Assembly (NCBI RefSeq): GCF_900102915.1
Contig: NZ_FNGG01000009.1
Location: forward strand, 1-64,000
DNA length: 64,000 nt
From: Salinimicrobium catena
Lineage (GTDB): Bacteria > Bacteroidota > Bacteroidia > Flavobacteriales > Flavobacteriaceae
Direction: 5' to 3'
In this document: positions 58,558 through 64,000 of the stretch, in pieces
Layout: each line of letters opens with the position of its first letter
Position numbering within the stretch: the first letter of the stretch is position 1
Position numbers and translations under genes: made by a program
The notes under the pieces: model-generated
What the model was told of the DNA's origin: nothing
The model's database searches: none
What the model saw: only the letters and a program-made list of their open reading frames with translations

Positions 58558-61500
58558 ATGAATTACATTAAAAAAGAAAACATAGAAAAAATTACAGAAA
58601 GTTCAGACTTATTAGAAATCATCTCTGAATTCGTTGATTTAAAAAAACAGGGCGCAAATTATGTAGGACTTAGCCCTTTCACTAATGAAAAAACTCCAAG
58701 TTTTACAGTCTCTCCTTCCAAGGGAATTTGGAAGGATTATTCCTCTGATAAAGGTGGTAACAATCCAGTGAGCTTTTTGATGGAGATGAAAAACCTTTCA
58801 TATCCAGAGGCTATTGAATGGTTAGCACGAAAATCAGGTATTCCGTTAGAATATGACACCGAAAATGTAAGGGAGGAGATTATCCAGGAGAAACATAAAT
58901 TACAAGAATTATATTCCTTATTAGAGTCCGTTATAAAGGAGTATGAAAAAGCCTTCTGGAACCTTCCTGAGGATCATCCGGCAAAATTAGAAATCTTTGA
59001 CAAAAGAAAGTATTCACCCGAAGTGGTAAGAAAATATAGGATTGGCTATGCTCCGGGAGGAAAATATATCTATGACAAGTGCGTAAGTTCTGGGAGAAAA
59101 CATGACGGCATAGAGCTAGGAATTATCAATGAAAACTATGATAAATACAGTAATCGAGTTATATTCCCTCTACTCGATAGCAAAGGCTTTAATGCGTTTC
59201 CAATTGGTCTTGCTGGACGCAAACTCGATGATCATTCGAAATACCCTAAATGGATAAACTCTAAAGAAAGTGCAGTTTATAAGAAAAATTCCTTCTGGTA
59301 TGGTTTATCAACAGCACGAGAATCAATAACTAAGAGTGGTGAAGTATGGTTAGTCGAAGGCTATAATGATGTAATAGCCTGGCAGGAGAATGGTATCCGA
59401 AATACCATAGCGTCCTGTGGAACATCTATTAGTGCAAGACAAATCGCTGTCCTAAAGAAACTCTGCGAAAAAATAGTTTTTTGCTTTGATCCGGATTCCG
59501 CAGGCAGAAAAGCAATGCTAAAATATGTACCTGAATTTATCCAAAACGGATTTCGGGTTCAGGTTGTTTTTTTATCTCCCGCTCTCGACCCCGATGAATT
59601 TGTTCGTTTTTGGTCTTCTTCAGTTAAAAAATACGGATTGAAGGAATTAGGAGTAAATTCCCAGTATAGAGATGACGGTTTCAAATTTTTGATGGAAGAA
59701 TGTTTTAAAGGTAAGGACTCCGTTGACGTAGCAAAAGAAACAAAAGTTTTAGCTGAAATTATTGCCAAGATTGAAGATGACGCAATGCGAGAAATTTACA
59801 CCGATTGGCTTTCCAAAGAAAGTGGTGTGAAATTACCACAAGTCAGAGGGTTTATAAAAAATCACGAAGCGAAAAATAAAACCACTTTACTAACAAAAGA
59901 TGAAGGATTATACCGATTACCTTCCGTTGTAAGTGCTCCCTTAGAGGAACTCCTCCCCACAATAGAAAAGTACCAACTTTTTACCGCCAATAAGCAAGTT
60001 TGGATTCAACAGAAAGGAGAACCTCCTTATAGTTTTCGATCAGTTAGTAATTTCCACATTGAGATAATCCAGCACATGCAGGATGAAAAGTTCCCCATGA
60101 AACTAGTTCGTTTAAAAAATGTCCATGGATTAGAGCGCATTTTTGATATGCAGTCTTCAGACATAAATTCACTTACTACTTTTGAAAACGCTGTTACTGC
60201 TCATGGTAATTTTAGGTGGAAAGGAAATCGGGCCGACCATGAATTACTGAAAACTTACCTATTTGATAATATGGGCACTGGCCGCAAAATAGAAGTTCTA
60301 GGCTGGCAACCAGAAGGTTTTTGGGTATGGAACAATTTAGTTTCTTGTCCTTCGCAGTCGAGTATCACCATCGATGAGAATGGAGTATTTGAAAAAGAGA
60401 ATGTTTCATTTTACGTTCCTTCAGCAAATAATATCTACAGGTCGAATCTGTATAAGTATGAGGCACAAAAAAAAGTGTTGAGTTTAAAGGCTCCTGTAAC
60501 GTTCCAGAACTTTACATCTCAAGTTATAAAAGTACATAGAGAACATGGGATGATGGGCATCCTTTTTTCAATTGCCAGCATTTTCCAAGACATAGTAGTT
60601 GCCGAGTTAAATATGTTTCCAATGCTCTTTTTATATGGTCCTGCTTCTTCTGGAAAGGACCAACTAGCAGATGTCTGTCAAAGTTTTTTTGGACATCCAC
60701 AAACAGCCATTAACTTAGAAGGAGGTGTTAGTACTATAAAAGCCCAAGTCCGTGAATTCGCTCAATTCTCAAATACAATCTCACATTTATCAGAATATAA
60801 AAATGGAGATGCAAAATTAGATGGTGTCCTAAAAGGTCTATGGGACCGGAGGGGGTATAAGCGAGGAAACATTGATAGCCATGTTGGAACTGATAGCATT
60901 CCAATTCTTTCGTCGGTTTTAATGACTGGAAATTACGCACCTGACCAGGAAGCTTTAATAACCAGATTCATATGGGAATTTATGGAAAAAACAGTTTTTT
61001 CTAATGAAGAAACTGAGGAGTATGAAAAGCTTAATGACATGACGAAGAGTGGAATAAGCTCCTTTACAGATCACTTTCTACAACATCGACTTCTTGTAGA
61101 GAAGAGCTTTAAGCAAAATTTCCGGCTGTTCCATATGTCCCTTAAAGAAATTAAGCCAGAAGCAAATTCACGTATGTTATCGAATCTCTCTGTTTTAGGT
61201 GCTTTTTATCAAATTTTCAAAGACCTCATTCCCTTTACTTTTAGTCATGAGGAGATGATGACACATTTCGGTAAGACCATTGATAAACAGATGAACAAAA
61301 TGGATAGTGCAAGTATTATCAATCGATGGTGGGACTGCTTTCTCGCCTCAATGCGTGGATCCCATTCTGATCAGCTAAAGGAGGGTCAAGATTTTAAGCT
61401 TACCGGAAACCAATTATACTTCAACTTTACGAATTGTTACAACAGAGTTTCTCGTCAATGGTTTATTCAGTATAGAGATAACGCTCCTGCTAAAGGTGTT

Positions 61501-61752
61501 ATGATAGATAGTCTAAAAAAGGATAAAGCTTGGATAGACGCAATATCATCGGTCAGGTTGGCTCCTGGTCGGGAATCAAGAAACACAAGTGCTTATCTCG
61601 TAGATATTAATGCTATATCAGTAAAGGATGAAATCAAATTTGCTATAGATCACCAAAGAAAAGAAAACAATTTGTTTGGAAATCCGTTTAGCGATGAAGA
61701 ACCTCGAGAAAATAAAAAAGACGACGAAGAACTTGATGACTTACCATTTTAA
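58558..61752 (+). CDS. Primase-helicase of the element with a degenerate zinc-finger domain
   Basis: Starting at the ATG at 58558 (MNYIKKENIEKI), the 1064-residue protein has a DnaG-like N-terminal domain in which the zinc ligands are lost: LSPFTNEKTPSFTVSPSKGI stands for CPFHxEKTPSF, and YSSDKGG for CFGCGxGG. The Toprim domain is intact (EVWLVEGYNDV near residue 265; FDPDSAG near residue 315). The C-terminal half has an ATPase with Walker A LYGPASSGKD near residue 695 and looks like DUF927/D5-like superfamily 3 helicases. It should start replication of the element. A terminator and iteron-like sequences follow. Confidence 0.85.
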   Translation: MNYIKKENIEKITESSDLLEIISEFVDLKKQGANYVGLSPFTNEKTPSFTVSPSKGIWKDYSSDKGGNNPVSFLMEMKNLSYPEAIEWLARKSGIPLEYDTENVREEIIQEKHKLQELYSLLESVIKEYEKAFWNLPEDHPAKLEIFDKRKYSPEVVRKYRIGYAPGGKYIYDKCVSSGRKHDGIELGIINENYDKYSNRVIFPLLDSKGFNAFPIGLAGRKLDDHSKYPKWINSKESAVYKKNSFWYGLSTARESITKSGEVWLVEGYNDVIAWQENGIRNTIASCGTSISARQIAVLKKLCEKIVFCFDPDSAGRKAMLKYVPEFIQNGFRVQVVFLSPALDPDEFVRFWSSSVKKYGLKELGVNSQYRDDGFKFLMEECFKGKDSVDVAKETKVLAEIIAKIEDDAMREIYTDWLSKESGVKLPQVRGFIKNHEAKNKTTLLTKDEGLYRLPSVVSAPLEELLPTIEKYQLFTANKQVWIQQKGEPPYSFRSVSNFHIEIIQHMQDEKFPMKLVRLKNVHGLERIFDMQSSDINSLTTFENAVTAHGNFRWKGNRADHELLKTYLFDNMGTGRKIEVLGWQPEGFWVWNNLVSCPSQSSITIDENGVFEKENVSFYVPSANNIYRSNLYKYEAQKKVLSLKAPVTFQNFTSQVIKVHREHGMMGILFSIASIFQDIVVAELNMFPMLFLYGPASSGKDQLADVCQSFFGHPQTAINLEGGVSTIKAQVREFAQFSNTISHLSEYKNGDAKLDGVLKGLWDRRGYKRGNIDSHVGTDSIPILSSVLMTGNYAPDQEALITRFIWEFMEKTVFSNEETEEYEKLNDMTKSGISSFTDHFLQHRLLVEKSFKQNFRLFHMSLKEIKPEANSRMLSNLSVLGAFYQIFKDLIPFTFSHEEMMTHFGKTIDKQMNKMDSASIINRWWDCFLASMRGSHSDQLKEGQDFKLTGNQLYFNFTNCYNRVSRQWFIQYRDNAPAKGVMIDSLKKDKAWIDAISSVRLAPGRESRNTSAYLVDINAISVKDEIKFAIDHQRKENNLFGNPFSDEEPRENKKDDEELDDLPF

Positions 61753-61753
61753 C

Positions 61754-61932
61754 TTCCAACACTCCAACACCTCTATTAAATGATTGAATATGAAAAAAAT
61801 AACTTCTTTTATAGGTGTGGAAAAAGTGTAGAAAGTGTTGGAAATGGTTGGTAAGAAAAATCCGTTTCAAACCACTTCCACACGACTTTCGTATTAAAAA
61901 ACTGAAAACCAAGCGTGTAGATGTGTGGAACT
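61754..61932. repeat. GTGTKGGAA iteron-like motifs
   Basis: TTCCAACACT (61754), GGTGTGGAA (61814), AGTGTTGGAA (61834), TTCCACACGA (61876) and ATGTGTGGAACT (61921); plus CCAACACCT at 61764 and AGTGTTGG at 62469. The first and third are exact reverse complements over 10 bases. Confidence 0.65.
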
Positions 61933-61975
61933 ATTTCTTCTAATTATCTCTTTTATTTTTTCCAAGTAAATTTTT

Positions 61976-62009
61976 AGCCGCTATAGAATCTATAGCGGCT
62001 TTTATTTTT
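61976..62009. terminator. Terminator inside the putative origin region
   Basis: AGCCGCTATAG and CTATAGCGGCT, perfect 11 bp around AAT, followed by TTTATTTTT; the left side is also A/T rich. Confidence 0.88.
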
Positions 62010-62084
62010 CTCATTCTCATGAGCAAAAAAGAACTCCTCACAATTCAACTTTGAACATAAGGCTAAGAATAATGTAATCTAATC

Positions 62085-62462
62085 AAGCCGTTGAAATACG
62101 GAAATCAGAATTCAAGACTTATACTAAGAGGAGCTAGAAAAAGAACTTTATTTACCGTTGAACTCTTTACAAAGTCGAAAAAAAGACAAAGAAATATAAA
62201 TTTAATGCAACTCAAGCCGTTGAAATAAACATCCTAAACTCCAAGGTATGAACTTAAAGAAGTAAGATGCATATCTTTAAATACCGTTGAATCCTCTTAC
62301 AAAGAAGTTGATAAAAATTAGGAGCAAAGAGAGTTTAGGTATTTTGAGCCGTTGAAGTATGGAACTTAGATTTCGTTCTTTTACTTTACCAAAATCAAAA
62401 AAAGCATCTTAATTACCGTTGAACCATCTTAGAAAAAAGCAGAGGACATAAAGACGTTGATC
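62085..62462. repeat. Three degenerate ~130-bp units with CCGTTGAA blocks
   Basis: A blocks AAGCCGTTGAAATA at 62085 and 62214 and GAGCCGTTGAAGTA at 62346; B blocks TTTACCGTTGAAC at 62151, TACCGTTGAA at 62282 and TTACCGTTGAAC at 62413; a weak fourth A-like GACGTTGAT at 62453. B blocks share a longer core with CTTNNNTACCGTTGAAYC and a following CTTACAAAG or similar. In units 1 and 2 the flanks ACTTT/AAAGT and TCTTT/AAAGA can pair, each perfect, so the B block would sit in a hairpin loop. Confidence 0.65.
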
Positions 62463-62510
62463 CAAGGTAGTGTTGGCAAAATTCGTATATTATTCTAATC
62501 AAATAGTTGT

Positions 62511-63128
62511 ATGTGTTATAGGACAAAGCTTAATTCCAAGATAAAGGAAATTGAAAAAACTTTCAGTGCCGGCTTTATTGATCCAGAAAGTTACAGCCCA
62601 CAGGAAGAAATAAATGGATTTAACTTTTCACCTACTCCTGTTATTACAGATGAAAACCCGGGAGAAATTGACTTATTTCACTGGGGCCTGATACCATTCT
62701 GGGCAAAAGATGATAGTATCAGGAAAATGACTCTAAATGCAAAGATCGAAACCGTCGAAGAGAAACCTGCATTCCGAAATTCTGTTAATAACCGCTGCCT
62801 TATAATCGCAGACGGATATTACGAATGGCAGTGGCTAGATTCAAAAGGGAAAAGCAAGCAGAAGCACCTTTTAGAGGTGCAGGATCAGGAAATATTTGCA
62901 TTTGCAGGTATCTATTCTTCCTGGAGAAACCCGAATACTGATCAGCTTATTAACTCCTACTCCATTTTAACCACAGAAGCCAATGAACTAATGAGCAAGA
63001 TCCATAATAATAAAAAAAGAATGCCGGTGGTCTTAAATAAGCCGGACCGGGAAAAGTGGATAAGTGGTGCTCAAATCTCCCAATTTTCCTTTCCTTATGA
63101 GGTGCAGCTAAAAGCTAGTAAAATCTAA
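62511..63128 (+). CDS. SOS response-associated peptidase (HMCES/YedK family), copy 2
   Basis: The 205-residue protein is a close paralog of 50379-50996 (about 33 differences by eye), with Cys2 in MCYRTK, NAKIETVEEKPAFRNSV, the GYYEWQW Glu and IHNNKKRMPVVL His retained, so it should be active. Codons are more A/T-rich than in copy 1. It lies between the CCGTTGAA array and a hairpin with the same motif. A role in protecting abasic sites in single-stranded replication intermediates of the element is conceivable. Confidence 0.92.
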   Translation: MCYRTKLNSKIKEIEKTFSAGFIDPESYSPQEEINGFNFSPTPVITDENPGEIDLFHWGLIPFWAKDDSIRKMTLNAKIETVEEKPAFRNSVNNRCLIIADGYYEWQWLDSKGKSKQKHLLEVQDQEIFAFAGIYSSWRNPNTDQLINSYSILTTEANELMSKIHNNKKRMPVVLNKPDREKWISGAQISQFSFPYEVQLKASKI

Positions 63129-63147
63129 TGGTTTTCCTTCAACCGTC

Positions 63148-63178
63148 TTCAACGGCTAAATTCGTATTTACCGTTGAA
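63148..63178. repeat. Hairpin built from the A and B motifs of the array
   Basis: TTCAACGGCTAAAT (inverted A block) and ATTTACCGTTGAA (B block) pair over 13 bp with one bulged C and a TCGT loop. It lies just after the stop of the second HMCES-like gene. Confidence 0.75.
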
Positions 63179-63269
63179 CAATAAAAAATATTAGAGTTCT
63201 CAAAGTACTTTGTCGCTATTTTTATGAGTGAAAAATGAACTGGAAATTAAAGGTGATTAGGATTTAACC

Positions 63270-63620
63270 ATGAAATACAGATCAGTAGGAGAAGTCATAG
63301 ATAGTCCGAAAAAACAATGGATCCCAGAAGCTCACCTCGGGGTTGAATTCGATTACAGTTTCATGGGGAAAGGAATGGGACAAACAGGTGTTCATCTCTT
63401 TATTAAAACTATTATAGTGGATTCCTTTGAGAACCAATTCACCAGGAAGACTGAACATATATTGCAAAGAAGAGAGGTTAAGGACTGCATTCGATGGAGA
63501 ATTCAGGAGCACTTAAAATCTGTAGGAGTTGATATGGTACAAATTCGTGGTTTACTGCGGGATTTCGAGGTAGACATGGAAAAAGTTATACCATACGACC
63601 CGGCAAACTTCAAGAGATGA
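63270..63620 (+). CDS. Protein of unknown function (116 residues)
   Basis: The soluble protein starts MKYRSVGEVIDSPKKQWIPE and has a beta-alpha pattern (AHLGVEFDYSFMGKGMGQTG, VHLFIKTIIVDSFENQF, QRREVKDCIRWRIQEHLKSV), ending VIPYDPANFKR. I do not recognise a family. It could be a small nucleic-acid-binding protein. Codon use is AT-rich like the element. Confidence 0.6.
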   Translation: MKYRSVGEVIDSPKKQWIPEAHLGVEFDYSFMGKGMGQTGVHLFIKTIIVDSFENQFTRKTEHILQRREVKDCIRWRIQEHLKSVGVDMVQIRGLLRDFEVDMEKVIPYDPANFKR

Positions 63621-63642
63621 TTTATTTTATTACCTTAAGAGG

Positions 63643-64000
63643 ATGAAGCTGGTTATGATCCCCTTCTTTTTCCTTTCAACCCTTACCTGGGGACAGGAAA
63701 CTTATACTTCTCCACTAACCCAATACTGGCCAACCTTATTTACAACCGAATTCAAAGAGGTCAACCGTAAAATTTTCTTTGATCCCAATTCTATTACTAT
63801 TATTTCCGAAACAGCTGAGGGAAAGGAAATTGAAATTTTTCATATCCAGGAAGTAAAAATAATTGAAGATACCTTTACCTATTTCTGCCTTACAAAAAAC
63901 AAACGTAAAGTGACAATTGCTGTACCACAGCAGGAGAGAGTTGAAATTATTGATCTATACCGCCTTTCTTTAGAATCCGGGGAAGAGGTGCAATTTAGGT
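63643..64000 (+). CDS. Secreted protein of unknown function, cut by the window end
   Basis: The ATG at 63643 follows AAGAGG (good ribosome site); the frame is open to the window end (119 codons). Signal peptide MKLVMIPFFFLSTLTWGQ, then a mature start ETYTSPLTQYWPTLFTTEFK and two beta-rich repeats of charged residues. No family recognised. A second ATG at 63655 would shorten the signal. Confidence 0.65.
   Translation, partial: MKLVMIPFFFLSTLTWGQETYTSPLTQYWPTLFTTEFKEVNRKIFFDPNSITIISETAEGKEIEIFHIQEVKIIEDTFTYFCLTKNKRKVTIAVPQQERVEIIDLYRLSLESGEEVQFR

Larger units (their letters stand above)
61753..62510. other. 758-bp noncoding region with iterons and a 3x ~130-bp array; candidate replication origin
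   Basis: Left part (61753-61935): six GTGTGGAA/GTGTTGGAA-type motifs in both orientations. Then a strong terminator (61976). Right part (62085-62460): alternating AGCCGTTGAA (A) and TACCGTTGAA (B) motifs, three of each, about 60 bases apart. No ORF of note. The place after a primase-helicase gene fits an origin, but a group of small RNAs or recombination sites is also possible. Confidence 0.55.
55699..64000. mobile_element. Integrated element (IME/satellite-like), left part; right end beyond the window
   Basis: It begins with an att fragment of a tRNA end, followed by tyrosine integrase, an unknown protein, an excisionase-like HTH protein, a primase-helicase and an iteron-like region. The DNA is visibly richer in A+T and codons differ from the 19-45 kb backbone. 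No conjugation, capsid or restriction genes are seen so far. No second att core occurs in the window, so the right end is unknown; the last three genes (from 62511) may or may not belong to it. Confidence 0.65.

Noticed and set aside
62085-62462. CRISPR array reading of the CCGTTGAA repeats
   Set aside because: Repeats are only ~10-14 bases, differ between A and B types, spacers vary from 55 to 68 bases, and no cas genes are present.

Overview
The window looks like chromosome of a marine or soil Flavobacteriaceae bacterium (Bacteroidota). Signs are the TANNTTTG -7 promoter boxes, many short-UTR or weak Shine-Dalgarno starts, families typical of the group (DUF6090, 2TM-domain, DUF6122, DUF4932, TonB-C secreted proteins, MKK-type lipoproteins) and K+-dependent membrane pyrophosphatase. 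No rRNA or complete tRNA gene was found, and no CRISPR array.

Layout. 1-10.4 kb: an IS110 transposase remnant, then mostly minus-strand accessory genes (serine hydrolase, amidohydrolase, glycosyltransferase, acetyltransferase) with many short palindromic intergenic repeats and two decayed genes: a TPR gene cut by an in-frame TAG, and a GIY-YIG nuclease gene with a deletion and frameshift. 10.5-19 kb: a very large PD40/amidohydrolase protein, a REP-associated transposase (RAYT) flanked on both sides by paired REP palindromes, a deoxynucleoside kinase, a fatty-acid hydroxylase and an App1-like phosphatase, with two repeat-rich gene-free stretches. 19-45 kb: housekeeping backbone: hppA and ppa, pdhB, etfBA, bifunctional nuclease, nucleoside transporter, thyA, two TonB-C proteins, the ergothioneine operon egtB-egtD-DUF427, asnA behind an Asn-rich leader and terminator, folA, fabD, a DegT aminotransferase divergent from kdtA, tandem acidic lipoproteins, tandem beta-barrel proteins and a GDPD. 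44-55.4 kb: a multi-PAS kinase with its response regulator, DUF4932, an HMCES/YedK-type protein, another kinase, DUF1206, a methyltransferase and a lipoprotein whose C-terminus resembles the cholesterol-dependent cytolysin fold.

At about 55.7 kb a tRNA 3'-end fragment with its terminator marks the left junction of an integrated element that is AT-rich and runs past the window end. It holds a tyrosine integrase, an unknown partner protein, an excisionase-like HTH protein, a large primase-helicase whose zinc ligands are missing, a 0.75-kb iteron-like noncoding region, a second HMCES-type gene, an unknown gene and a secreted protein cut by the window end.

The two most notable signals are (1) the asnA leader at 32.1-32.4 kb, a textbook 1:2/2:3/3:4 attenuator with 10 Asn among 25 leader residues plus a second Asn-rich ORF and terminator, and (2) the noncoding array at 61.75-62.5 kb, with GTGTKGGAA-type iterons and three degenerate ~130-bp units built on CCGTTGAA, whose motif recurs as a near-perfect hairpin on the other side of the second HMCES-type gene.
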